NCBI GenBank assembly: GCA_028706735.1
Contig: JAQTVS010000019.1
Span: forward strand, 1 to 16,570
Direction: 5' to 3'
Origin: Thiomonas sp.
Lineage (GTDB): Bacteria > Pseudomonadota > Gammaproteobacteria > Burkholderiales > Burkholderiaceae_C
Length of the DNA stretch: 16,570 nt
Position numbers and translations under genes: made by a program. The notes under the pieces were generated by a model. It searched no databases and had not been told where the DNA came from. It saw only the letters and a list, made by a program, of their open reading frames with translations. Shown here piece after piece: positions 1 through 6,855 of the stretch (position 1 is its first letter; each line of letters opens with the position of its first letter).

Positions 1-693
1 GGAATCGGAGGCCGAGGCGGCCACGACGATGGTGTACTCCATCGCGCCAAACTCTTGCAGCTTGCGCACTACGTTGGCGATGGTCGAGGCCTTCTGGCCG
101 ATCGCCACGTAGATGCAGATCAGATCCTTGCCCTTCTGGCTGATGATCGAGTCAACGGCGACGGCGGTCTTGCCGGTCTGGCGGTCGCCAATGATCAGTT
201 CGCGCTGCCCGCGGCCGACGGGCACCATGGCGTCAATCGCCTTGATCCCAGTTTGCACTGGCTGCGACACTGACTTGCGCCAGATCACGCCAGGAGCGAT
301 TTTCTCGATGGGGTCGTGCTGCTTGGTCTCCACCGGACCCTTGCCGTCAATCGGCACGCCCAGGGTATTGACGACACGGCCAATGAGTTCGGGGCCCACC
401 GGAACGGACAGGATTTCGCCAGTGCATTTGACCGTGTCGCCTTCGGAAATTTTTTCGTAGGGGCCGAGAATCACCACGCCGACCGAGTCGCGCTCAAGGT
501 TGAGCGCCAGGCCATAGGTGTTGTTCGGAAATTCGAGCATTTCGCCCTGCATCACGTCGGACAGGCCGTGGACTCGCGCAATACCGTCGGTCAGGGACAC
601 AACCGTGCCCTCGTTGCGGATATTGGCGCTGGCGCCCAGGCCTTCGATGCGGCTCTTGATGAGTTCGGAAATTTCTGCGGGATTGAGTTGCAT
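1..693 (-). CDS. atpA: ATP synthase F1 subunit alpha (partial, N-terminal 231 residues)
   Basis: Nucleotide-binding subunit of the F1 head, which alternates with beta around gamma. The gene runs off the left edge, so 231 of about 513 residues are visible. The N terminus ([20 protein letters not shown]) is the usual alpha-subunit start. A beta-barrel region follows, then the Walker A P-loop GDRQTGKT at residues 169-176 (positions 166-189), the same residue numbers as in E. coli AtpA. The frame then continues with the family sequence [19 protein letters not shown] to the edge. A Shine-Dalgarno-like AGAGG lies about 6 bases before the ATG at 693. The gene follows atpH by 16 bases, the standard order. 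No frameshift is seen. The identification is certain; only the C-terminal part is missing. Confidence 0.98.
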   Translation of the reverse strand, partial: MQLNPAEISELIKSRIEGLGASANIRNEGTVVSLTDGIARVHGLSDVMQGEMLEFPNNTYGLALNLERDSVGVVILGPYEKISEGDTVKCTGEILSVPVGPELIGRVVNTLGVPIDGKGPVETKQHDPIEKIAPGVIWRKSVSQPVQTGIKAIDAMVPVGRGQRELIIGDRQTGKTAVAVDSIISQKGKDLICIYVAIGQKASTIANVVRKLQEFGAMEYTIVVAASASDS

Positions 694-709
694 GGGAGCC
701 TCTAAGACT

Positions 710-1249
710 TTAAGCGGTGAGAGCGACTTTCATCTGCTCCAGCCTGGCGCGGACCGAGGTATCGAGCACTTCGTCGCCAACGGCAACACGCACTCCCCCG
801 ATGAGCGACGGATCGATTTCCACAGTGGCGTGCAGCTTGCGGCCGTATTTGCGTTCAAGCGCCTGCAGCAGACTGTCGAGCGCCTCGCCTTCCAGCGGGA
901 AGGCGCTGGTCACCACGGCCTCGAACTTGCCTTCCGCTTCGTCCTTGAGGACACGGAACTGCTCGGCGATCTGGGGCATGGCGGCGAGTCGCCTGTTTTC
1001 TGCGAGCATCTCGATCAGATTCTTCAACGCGGGCGCAATCCCTGCGGGCACAACACCGAGAACCAGATCCGCCAGTTGCCGGGCTGAAACCTTCGGGCTG
1101 CCGACGACCTCACGCAATGCGGGATCGGACGTCACTTGCGCGATCCGATCCAGCGTGTCGGCCGCTTGCGCGGGGGAGACGCCCGCATCGCGCACAGCCG
1201 CAAATGCGGCTTCGGCGTAGGGACGGGCAATAGTGGCGAGTTCAGCCAT
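710..1249 (-). CDS. atpH: ATP synthase F1 subunit delta
   Basis: Peripheral stalk subunit that links the top of the alpha3beta3 head to the b dimer. It has 179 residues, the normal length. The N terminus ([19 protein letters not shown]) is the classic alpha-helical start of delta subunits, and the C terminus contains the family signature [26 protein letters not shown] motif lies 7 bases before the ATG. The gene lies 12 bases after atpF and 16 before atpA, which implies a shared transcript. No oddities. Confidence 0.97.
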   Translation of the reverse strand: MAELATIARPYAEAAFAAVRDAGVSPAQAADTLDRIAQVTSDPALREVVGSPKVSARQLADLVLGVVPAGIAPALKNLIEMLAENRRLAAMPQIAEQFRVLKDEAEGKFEAVVTSAFPLEGEALDSLLQALERKYGRKLHATVEIDPSLIGGVRVAVGDEVLDTSVRARLEQMKVALTA

Positions 1250-1261
1250 GGCGCGCTCCGA

Positions 1262-1732
1262 TTACAGCTCGGCCTTGAGCCGATTGAGTAGATCGGCATG
1301 CACCTGCGGATTGATCTCGCGGTGCAGGATCGACTCCGCGCCTTTTACCGCCAGTGCGGCGACCTGATCACGCAATTGCTCGCGTGCCTTGAGCGCTTGC
1401 TGGTCAGCTTCGGATTTGGCCTGGGCCACGATATTCGCCCCGACCTCCTCTGCCTTCTTGCGTGCTTCTTCGATCACGGCCTGCGCACGGCGCTCGGCAT
1501 CCGCCAGACGCCCTGCACTTTCGTGATGCGAACGCGCAAGCTCTTCCTCGACCTTGCGGTTGGCCGTGGCGAGTTCGGATTTGGCGCGATCGGCGGCAGC
1601 CAGGCCGTCGGCGATTTTTGTTGCGCGTTCATCGAGGGCCTTGACGATGGGCGGCCACACGAATTTCTTCGTGAACCACGCCAGCAGCAAGAAAACGATG
1701 ATCTGCGCAATGAGTGTTGCGTCCAGATGCAT
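1262..1732 (-). CDS. atpF: ATP synthase Fo subunit b
   Basis: Peripheral stalk subunit, active as a dimer. It has 156 residues, identical in length to E. coli AtpF. One N-terminal membrane helix (about residues 5-24, [20 protein letters not shown]) carries the conserved KFVWPP exit. A long charged, Ala/Glu/Lys-rich coiled coil follows to about residue 130 (for example [22 protein letters not shown] heptads) and then a C-terminal delta-binding segment. An AAGG motif lies about 9 bases before the ATG. It sits 56 bases after atpE and 12 before atpH. No second b' gene is present, as expected for a proteobacterial heterotrophic or chemolithotrophic operon. Confidence 0.97.
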   Translation of the reverse strand: MHLDATLIAQIIVFLLLAWFTKKFVWPPIVKALDERATKIADGLAAADRAKSELATANRKVEEELARSHHESAGRLADAERRAQAVIEEARKKAEEVGANIVAQAKSEADQQALKAREQLRDQVAALAVKGAESILHREINPQVHADLLNRLKAEL

Positions 1733-1788
1733 GGCGCTAACCTTTGCTTCAGATAGGTGAACAGATCGTTGCTGGAGTCAAGCGCGGC

Positions 1789-2094
<306 letters not shown>

Positions 2095-2955
2095 TCAGTG
2101 GTGATCGTGAGCCTGGCCGATGTACACCAAGGTCAGCATCATGAAGATGAAACCCTGCAGCACAATGACCAGCAGGCTGAAGATCGACCAGGCCAGGCCC
2201 GCGGCGATGTTGCCAAAGAACAACGCCCAGCCGGTCAGGCTGCTGAGGCCGGCCGCGCCCATGAGGGCGATGATCATGAACAGGATTTCTTCGGCGTAGA
2301 GGTTACCGAACAACCGCATGCCATGCGAGAGGGTTTTGGCCAGGTACTCCAGCACCTGCATAGCGAAATTCAGCGGCCACAGCAGAAAGTGATTGCCAAA
2401 TGGCGCGGTAAACAATTCATGCACCCAACCGCCAATGCCCTTGACCTTGATGCCGTAATAGAGGCTCAGCATCAGAATGGTGAGAGACATTCCCAGCGCC
2501 ACCGACAAATCCGCCGTGGGCACGACGCGCAAATACATGTGCTCCGGGTCATGGCCAGCCATCGCGCCCGCCCCTTGCCAGATGCGCGGCAGAAGATCGA
2601 CCGGCAGCAAATCCATCAGGTTCATCATCACGATCCAGACGAACGAGATGAAAGCCAACGGGGCGACGAATTCGCGCGATTTAGCATTGCGCACGATGCC
2701 GCGCGCCTGCTCGTCCACGAATTCCACGAGAAACTCGACCGCGCCCTGCATCCGCCCGGGTTTGCCGCTGGTCATGTTCTTGGCGACACGCCACAGCATA
2801 AAGCAGGCAATCACACCCAGCAGAACGGAGAAAATCACCGAATCGATGTCGATGATGCCAAAGTCAATCACGCCGGTCCGTGGACCGCTGGTCCAGTGGG
2901 TCAGGTGGTGAACGATGTATTCGCCTGCGGTGATGGTGTGTTGTTCTGCGGACAT
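2095..2955 (-). CDS. atpB: ATP synthase Fo subunit a
   Basis: Integral membrane stator that provides the two proton half-channels. It has 286 residues, typical for betaproteobacteria. The N terminus MSAEQHTITAGEYIVHHLTH matches the group. Five or six hydrophobic helices follow. The essential arginine is Arg214 in LSHGMRLFGNLYAEE (Arg210 in E. coli), with the conserved Asn and Glu after it. The C terminus ends in GQAHDHH. I see no clear Shine-Dalgarno before the ATG at 2955; the leader reads AAAAATTAGTCGACC. A GC-rich hairpin sits just upstream (2973-2990), separating this gene from atpI. Identity is certain. Confidence 0.98.
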   Translation of the reverse strand: MSAEQHTITAGEYIVHHLTHWTSGPRTGVIDFGIIDIDSVIFSVLLGVIACFMLWRVAKNMTSGKPGRMQGAVEFLVEFVDEQARGIVRNAKSREFVAPLAFISFVWIVMMNLMDLLPVDLLPRIWQGAGAMAGHDPEHMYLRVVPTADLSVALGMSLTILMLSLYYGIKVKGIGGWVHELFTAPFGNHFLLWPLNFAMQVLEYLAKTLSHGMRLFGNLYAEEILFMIIALMGAAGLSSLTGWALFFGNIAAGLAWSIFSLLVIVLQGFIFMMLTLVYIGQAHDHH

Positions 2956-2972
2956 GGTCGACTAATTTTTGA

Positions 2973-2990
2973 GCGCCGCCTGCGCGGCGC
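2973..2990 (-). other. GC-rich hairpin between atpI and atpB
   Basis: Perfect inverted repeat GCGCCGC-4 nt-GCGGCGC in the 47-base gap between the atpI stop and the atpB start. On the transcribed (minus) strand it is followed by TCAAAAATTAG rather than a run of T, so it is not a canonical Rho-independent terminator. It may act as an mRNA processing or stability element that sets atpI output apart from the structural subunits. That role is inferred. Confidence 0.5.
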
Positions 2991-3002
2991 GACTTGAATG
3001 GA

Positions 3003-3479
3003 TCAGGTTGCGCAACTGGCCTTCTTGCCGCGCAAAATCAAGGCAACCCAGTACACCTGCAAGGTCACCACGATCGCAATCAGCATGGCCGCCCAGCTCA
3101 GCGGTTGCACGATGCGCGGCGCAAAAAACAAGAGCACGATGGTCAAGCCAATTTTCAACATCTCACCCAGCGCAAAGCCGTAAACGGCGACGCCAGGCTT
3201 CAATTTGGACAGCCAGAGCTGAATGGACAACGCAAACAAGGCGGACGGCAGGGCAATGATGGCTGCGCCATACATTGCGGAATACACCACGGACAATTGG
3301 CCCGCAGCAAAAAACCAGGAGGCGAGCGCCACCACCAGACCAACGACGAACTGCAGCACCACCACGCGCCAGACCGAAACCTGGGGTTTGCGCAACAACA
3401 GGCTTTGCACCTCGGCGCGGGTCATCGGCGCCGCTGCCGGAGCATCTTGCTGGTCTTGCCAGGGATCGGTGGATTGCAC
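3003..3479 (-). CDS. atpI: ATP synthase subunit I (AtpI family)
   Basis: Small membrane protein encoded first in the operon; family members assist c-ring assembly or Mg2+ supply. Four hydrophobic helices are visible, with the family-like stretch KPQVSVWRVVVLQFVVG near the start and LKPGVAVYGFALGEMLKIGL in the middle. The start is uncertain. The open frame extends to a TTG at 3593 (196 residues) without a Shine-Dalgarno. I chose the GTG at 3479 (158 residues) because it keeps the acidic, Trp-containing leader (DPWQDQQ) that resembles other Burkholderiales AtpI proteins as I remember them. An ATG at 3425 would give 140 residues, close to the usual family length, also without a Shine-Dalgarno. 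It lies 47 bases before atpB. The function is confident; the 5' end is not. Confidence 0.82.
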   Translation of the reverse strand: MQSTDPWQDQQDAPAAAPMTRAEVQSLLLRKPQVSVWRVVVLQFVVGLVVALASWFFAAGQLSVVYSAMYGAAIIALPSALFALSIQLWLSKLKPGVAVYGFALGEMLKIGLTIVLLFFAPRIVQPLSWAAMLIAIVVTLQVYWVALILRGKKASCAT

Positions 3480-3587
3480 GGTGTGGTTCAAAGCAGGAGC
3501 GTCCGGTTTTACAACAGCGGCTCTACAACGCAGTGTGAGTATGGAAAGAGAAGATTCAGGATTGAACGCCTGCAGGCTGGCGGCGCT

Positions 3588-3608
3588 CAACAACCGTCAA
3601 GGTTGTTG
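3588..3608 (-). promoter_or_regulatory. Perfect hairpin in the atp operon leader
   Basis: Inverted repeat with 8-bp perfect arms (CAACAACC and GGTTGTTG) around a 5-base loop. It sits about 110 bases upstream of the chosen atpI start and about 30 bases downstream of the candidate transcription start. No T-run follows on either strand. It could be an operator or an RNA leader structure. It would also cover the TTG at 3593, which argues against that start. Confidence 0.4.
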
Positions 3609-3645
3609 CTGCGGGTAACAATTCGCCTGAAGCTCAAACGGCGAA

Positions 3646-3674
3646 AGTATAGGGGAAAGTCGATGATGCGCCAG
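3646..3674 (-). promoter_or_regulatory. Candidate sigma70 promoter of the atp operon
   Basis: On the minus strand a TATACT hexamer (complement of 3646-3651) matches five of six bases of the -10 consensus. A 17-base spacer leads to CTGGCG (3669-3674), a poor -35 that matches only three of six. Initiation would fall near 3639. The good -10 and its position support the call; the weak -35 keeps confidence low. Confidence 0.35.
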
Positions 3675-3800
3675 CATTTTTCTTGCCCGCACACTTAACA
3701 TTGTGCCGAGTCAAGCTTCTGGCACCTTCGGTGCGCGCACCGCAACGCATGCGGCATTGACGTCCGTCCGATTGCACGCCTGTTCCTCCTGGAAATCTCG

Positions 3801-4247
3801 ATGAATGCTCTTCTGGTTTTTTTACATCTTGTCTCTGCAGTCACCTGGATGGGTGGTATGGGATTCATTCTGTTCGCGATGCGCCCGGCAGCTTTTGCCA
3901 CGCTGCAGGCGCCAGCGCGGCCGCAACTCATCTTGTCCAGTCTGCAGCGGTTTTTTCCGCTGGTCTGGATCAGCATTGCCGTCATCCTGATCACGGGGCT
4001 GATCATCATGTTGCAGGTCGGCTTTGCGCACGCCCCCATCGGCTGGCACGTCATGTTCGGCGTAGGGCTCATCATGATGGCGGTTTTTGCGCACATTTTT
4101 TTCGCACCTTACCGACGGGCAAAGCTTGCTGCGGCAGCACAGGACTGGCCCGCCGTGGGGCAGTCGCTGGAGAAAATGCATCCTTTCGTCGTGCTGAACT
4201 TCACCCTCGGATGGATCGCCATCGCGGCTGTGCTGTTCTGGCGCTGA
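3801..4247 (+). CDS. CopD-family integral membrane protein
   Basis: A 148-residue, four-helix membrane protein (about residues 4-24, 50-72, 80-102, 128-147). The first helix carries FLHLVSAVTWMGGMGF, typical of the CopD domain family, where the His and the W-x-G-G pattern are conserved. A MHPFVVLNFTLGW motif begins the last helix. Related proteins include copper-resistance CopD and unassigned DUF-type membrane proteins. A heme- or copper-related role is possible, but no partner gene (copC) is nearby, so the substrate is unknown. It is the only plus-strand gene here. A weak GGA lies about 8-9 bases before the ATG. Its TGA (4245-4247) directly abuts the complementary stop of waaF. Confidence 0.85.
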   Translation: MNALLVFLHLVSAVTWMGGMGFILFAMRPAAFATLQAPARPQLILSSLQRFFPLVWISIAVILITGLIIMLQVGFAHAPIGWHVMFGVGLIMMAVFAHIFFAPYRRAKLAAAAQDWPAVGQSLEKMHPFVVLNFTLGWIAIAAVLFWR

Positions 4248-5318
4248 TCAGGGCATCAATTGTTTGAGTGCATGCCACACTGCGTCTGGCGCGATCCGCC
4301 GCAAACAATCGAGATGGCCCAGCGGGCAGGTTCGCTGAAAACAGGGGCTGCAGTCGAGCTGCAGCCAGAGCGCGGCACTACGGTGCGCCGCGGGCGGGGT
4401 GTGGCGCGGATCGGTCGAACCGTAAACGCCGATTGTCGGACGCTCCAATGCGGCGGCGATATGCATCAGGCCGGAGTCATTGCTGACAACGCCGCTGCTG
4501 CTGGCGAGCAGGGCGATGGCTTCGTCCAGCCGGGTGGCGCCGCAAAGATTCAAGGCTCCGGGGGCATGGCCGGCTATGGCGTCTCCAGCGGCGGCATCGC
4601 GCGGGGCGCCCAGCACGGCAACGCCGTAACCCGCCTGTTGCGCCAGGGTTGCCAGTGCCGCGTAATGTGCGACTGGCCATTGTTTGGCGGGACCGTATTC
4701 GGCGCCAGGGCACAGGGCAATCCAGCGCTCGAAAAGCCCGAACTGCTGGCGCGCTTCGCTTGCCGCCTGGCCCGGGATCATCAAAGTGGGCTCTGGCGCC
4801 GGGAGGTCCGGCCCGCCGGTGGCGAGACGCGCCAGTGCGGCGTAATGCTGGCGCATGTCTGGCCGGGCGGAGGATGCGTCTCTTGGAATGCGGCAAGCCA
4901 CCGGGGATAACGCCAAAGGCTCGGAGGGCCGGGGCTTGCCGCGCGGCGCGTCTGACTCCAGGCTGTCAGTCAGCAACAAACCCCTGGCCTCCCCCGCATG
5001 GCCGATGCGCTGCGGAATGCCAGCCAGCCAGGGCACGAGCCGCGACTTGAGGTTGTTGCCGAGGATGTAGGCGCGCTGGAATTCTTGTTGACGAAGCTGC
5101 GCGGCAAGGTGTCGGCGCAGCTTGAAATCGAGCTTGCCGTGCACGAAAGGCGCTTCGATCACGCCGACCACCCCCGGCATGGCGCGCAGCACGGGGGCGA
5201 CTGAGGGCAGGCCGAGCGCCGTGACCTGCTCGCCGCGGGCGGCGAGCAGCGCAACCAGGGGTTGCGCCATCACCGCGTCTCCGATCCATTGCGGTGCGAT
5301 CAGCAGGACGCGGGTCAC
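4248..5318 (-). CDS. waaF: Lipopolysaccharide heptosyltransferase II (GT9 family)
   Basis: Adds the second L-glycero-D-manno-heptose to the LPS inner core at the cytoplasmic face of the inner membrane. It has 356 residues in two Rossmann-like halves. Diagnostic motifs are APQWIGDAVMAQPL (8-21), CPGAEYGPAKQWP (about 203-215), SNDSGLMHIAAAL, VYGSTDPRHTPP and the C-terminal cysteine-rich CSPCFQRTCPLGHLDCL. The start is GTG at 5318 with an AGAGG about 7 bases upstream. Oddity: between LLLTDS (about 115-119) and DMRQHYAALA (154-163) there are about 24 more residues than I expect for the family. They are rich in Pro, Arg and Ser and encoded by a DNA palindrome (4890-4942). The reading frame is intact, so the enzyme may still work. 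It lies 75 bases after the zinc-finger gene. Confidence 0.93.
   Translation of the reverse strand: MTRVLLIAPQWIGDAVMAQPLVALLAARGEQVTALGLPSVAPVLRAMPGVVGVIEAPFVHGKLDFKLRRHLAAQLRQQEFQRAYILGNNLKSRLVPWLAGIPQRIGHAGEARGLLLTDSLESDAPRGKPRPSEPLALSPVACRIPRDASSARPDMRQHYAALARLATGGPDLPAPEPTLMIPGQAASEARQQFGLFERWIALCPGAEYGPAKQWPVAHYAALATLAQQAGYGVAVLGAPRDAAAGDAIAGHAPGALNLCGATRLDEAIALLASSSGVVSNDSGLMHIAAALERPTIGVYGSTDPRHTPPAAHRSAALWLQLDCSPCFQRTCPLGHLDCLRRIAPDAVWHALKQLMP
4890..4942. repeat. Palindrome inside the extra segment of waaF
   Basis: Arms 4890-4899 (GCGGCAAGCC) and 4933-4942 (GGCTTGCCGC) are perfectly complementary. After a single-base bulge (A at 4900) the stem continues with CCGG (4901-4904) pairing with CCGG (4929-4932), giving 14 base pairs in all. 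It lies within the stretch 4860-4957 that encodes residues absent from typical WaaF. It could be an in-frame repetitive palindromic element; no second copy is seen in this window. Confidence 0.6.
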
Positions 5319-5344
5319 TGGACACCTCTGCGCGATGCGCGCTG

Positions 5345-5384
5345 CGGCATGAGCGCTTGGGAGCGGCCCGGCGCGCTCATGCCG
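5345..5384. repeat. 12-bp inverted repeat between the zinc-finger gene and waaF
   Basis: Perfect arms CGGCATGAGCGC (5345-5356) and GCGCTCATGCCG (5373-5384) around a 16-base GC-rich spacer. The repeat begins 9 bases after the zinc-finger stop and ends 27 bases before the waaF start. No T-run follows on the transcribed strand, so it is not a classic terminator. It may be a REP-like or mRNA-stabilising structure that modulates read-through into waaF. Confidence 0.55.
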
Positions 5385-5393
5385 AATGCGTGC

Positions 5394-5594
5394 TCAATGG
5401 CCGTGAACCACTTCACCCTCTGCCAAACGATAGCGCGTGCCGCAATAGGGGCAGGCGGCTTCGCCATGCGTCACGTCGATGAACACCCGCGGATGGCTGC
5501 TCCAGATCGGCATGTTCGGGTTGGGGCAATAGGCGGGCAAGTCCTTGGCCTTGAGTTCGACCACGGGCATGTCGGGTTTTGGAATGGCGCTCAT
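5394..5594 (-). CDS. Small zinc-finger protein (zf-CHCC family)
   Basis: A 66-residue protein with likely metal ligands Cys23, His34, Cys48 and Cys51 (C-x10-H-x13-C-x2-C), the pattern of the zf-CHCC domain related to the NDUFS6 accessory subunit of complex I. The core reads YCPNPNMPIWSSHPRVFIDV, followed by ACPYCGTRY. Its exact bacterial role is not established. It sits between ilvE (32 bases before) and waaF (75 bases after), an arrangement I recall from Burkholderiales, so co-transcription with ilvE is likely. The ATG at 5594 has only a weak GAG-type ribosome site. Ligands and length fit the family well. Confidence 0.92.
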   Translation of the reverse strand: MSAIPKPDMPVVELKAKDLPAYCPNPNMPIWSSHPRVFIDVTHGEAACPYCGTRYRLAEGEVVHGH

Positions 5595-5626
5595 GAGCAG
5601 ATCTCAGTCGGTGAAAGGGGGCAGGA

Positions 5627-6562
5627 TCAAACCGCAGACAGCCAGCTCGCGTACTTGGGATTGCGCCCGCCGACGATGTCGAAGAACGCGTTTTGGATGC
5701 GTTCTGTGACGGGGCCGCGATGGCCAGGACCGAGGGCGATGCCGTCGAGCTCGCGGATGGGCGTGATCTCGGCTGCAGTGCCGGTGAAGAATGCTTCGTC
5801 GGCGATGTAAACCTCGTCGCGGGTGATGCGCTTTTCCTTGATGGTCAAACCCAGATCTTCGCAGATGGCAAACACGGTCTTGCGGGTGATGCCATTGAGC
5901 GCGCCCGAAGACAGATCGGGGGTGTAGAGCACGCCTTCGCGCACGACGAAAATATTCTCGCCCGCGCCCTCGCTCACAAAACCCTGCGGGTCGAGCAGAA
6001 GCGCTTCGTCGTAGCCGTCGTTGGTGACCTCCATATTCGCCAGGATGGAGTTGGTGTAGTTGCTCACCGCCTTGGCGTTGACCATGGTGATGTTCACATG
6101 GTGGCGGGTGTAGCTGCTGGTCTTGACGCGAATGCCGCGTTTCATTCCGTCTTCGCCGAGATAGGCTCCCCACGGCCACGCTGCGATCATCAGATGAATG
6201 GTGTTGCCGCGCGGCGAGACGCCGAGCTTCTTGTCGCCAATCCAGGTGAGCGGGCGGATGTAGCAGGAGTCGAAACCGTTGGTCTTGACCACGTCGATCT
6301 GCGCCTGCATGGCCTGCTCGATGGTGAAAGGAATCTCCATGCGCAGAATCTTGGCGCTGTTGAACAGGCGCTCGGTGTGATCGCGCAAGCGGAAGATCGC
6401 TGTGCCCTTGTCGGTCTTGTAAGCACGCACGCCCTCGAAGGCGCCGCAGCCGTAGTGCAGGGTGTGGGTCAGGACGTGGACCTTGGCATCGCGCCACTCC
6501 ACCAACTGACCGTCCATCCAGATTTTGCCGTCGCGATCCGACATGGAAGTGGGCATGACCAT
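5627..6562 (-). CDS. ilvE: Branched-chain amino acid aminotransferase
   Basis: PLP enzyme of fold type IV that interconverts leucine, isoleucine and valine with their 2-oxo acids using glutamate/2-oxoglutarate. It acts in the cytosol. It has 311 residues, the normal length. Visible motifs are THTLHYGCGAFEGVRAY (about 32-48), the PLP-binding Lys164 in VNAKAVSNY, the SEGAGENIF cofactor loop, and SSGALNGITRKTV near the phosphate site. The ATG at 6562 has GGAG about 10 bases upstream, which supports this start over the later in-frame ATGs at 6556 and 6544. A candidate promoter spans the edge of the adjacent MITE-like element. It is followed by the zinc-finger gene and waaF on the same strand. Confidence 0.96.
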   Translation of the reverse strand: MVMPTSMSDRDGKIWMDGQLVEWRDAKVHVLTHTLHYGCGAFEGVRAYKTDKGTAIFRLRDHTERLFNSAKILRMEIPFTIEQAMQAQIDVVKTNGFDSCYIRPLTWIGDKKLGVSPRGNTIHLMIAAWPWGAYLGEDGMKRGIRVKTSSYTRHHVNITMVNAKAVSNYTNSILANMEVTNDGYDEALLLDPQGFVSEGAGENIFVVREGVLYTPDLSSGALNGITRKTVFAICEDLGLTIKEKRITRDEVYIADEAFFTGTAAEITPIRELDGIALGPGHRGPVTERIQNAFFDIVGGRNPKYASWLSAV

Positions 6563-6592
6563 GATGTGTTGTCTCCGGGAGATAAATGCGTG

Positions 6593-6621
6593 ATTCTAGG
6601 AGCCTGTCGGGCTTTGGTCGT
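6593..6621 (-). promoter_or_regulatory. Candidate ilvE promoter at the mobile-element junction
   Basis: On the minus strand a TAGAAT (-10, complement of 6593-6598, five of six consensus bases) is preceded by a 17-base spacer and ACGACC (-35 with a GAC core, 6616-6621). Initiation near 6586 would give a leader of about 24 bases that contains the ilvE GGAG. The -10 straddles the element edge; the -35 lies wholly inside its terminal repeat. Confidence 0.4.
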
Positions 6622-6815
6622 CGAAAGCGTTCTCGGAGAGCGGCGTAGCCAAAATGGGGCCCAGCGAGGACAGTTTTTGCCGGATTTGCAGACCCATAGC
6701 CTCACTATGGGTCAAAAAGACGGTGAAAACGAGCTTGCGATGTTTCGGCGTCGCCAAAAATGGACTGCTGCGACCCATTTGCAGCCGACGACCAAAGCCC
6801 GACAGGCTCCTAGAA
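6594..6815. mobile_element. MITE-like element with 30-bp perfect inverted ends
   Basis: Positions 6594-6623 and 6786-6815 are perfect reverse complements over 30 bases; each reads TTCTAGGAGCCTG inward from its end. The 222-bp body has no credible transposase. It contains a perfect 9-bp hairpin (6691-6713) and two imperfect direct repeats of CGGCGT-x-GCCAAAA-TGG (6641-6656 and 6746-6763). If the element proper starts GGAGCC and ends GGCTCC, it is flanked by TA on both sides within a reconstructed CTAG. That fits the TA duplication known for IS630/Tc1-mariner transposition. It lies between the tpx stop and the ilvE start. Family assignment is inferred. Confidence 0.75.
6691..6713. repeat. Internal hairpin of the MITE-like element
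   Basis: Arms GACCCATAG (6691-6699) and CTATGGGTC (6705-6713) with the loop CCTCA form a perfect 9-bp stem near the middle of the element. On the minus strand no T-run follows, so termination of tpx transcripts here is not clearly supported. Confidence 0.6.
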
Positions 6816-6847
6816 ACTCCGCGCGGCAAACACGCGCCACGCGGAGT
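6816..6847 (-). terminator. Weak terminator-like hairpin after tpx
   Basis: Arms ACTCCGCG (6816-6823) and CGCGGAGT (6840-6847) with a 16-base loop begin about 9 bases after the tpx stop. On the minus strand the stem is followed by TTCTAGG, only a short T-rich tail, at the edge of the MITE-like element. It may be a weak or Rho-assisted terminator. Confidence 0.35.
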
Positions 6848-6855
6848 CTGCCGCG

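Larger units (their letters stand above)
3480..3800. other. Divergent intergenic region atpI / CopD-family gene
   Basis: This stretch of about 320 bases separates the minus-strand atp operon from the plus-strand membrane protein gene. The atpI frame stays open up to 3593, so part may be coding if a farther start is used. The rest holds the candidate atp promoter (about 3646-3674), the leader hairpin at 3588-3608, a 10-base palindrome GCCTGCAGGC at 3568-3577 that may be chance, and a small hairpin GCACC-TTC-GGTGC around 3722-3734. A TTGACG near 3757 is a possible plus-strand -35, but I see no matching -10. No RNA gene is recognised. Confidence 0.5.

Noticed and set aside
3568..3577. 10-base palindrome GCCTGCAGGC
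   Set aside because: Short palindromes of this size are expected by chance in GC-rich DNA, and it has no matching partner.
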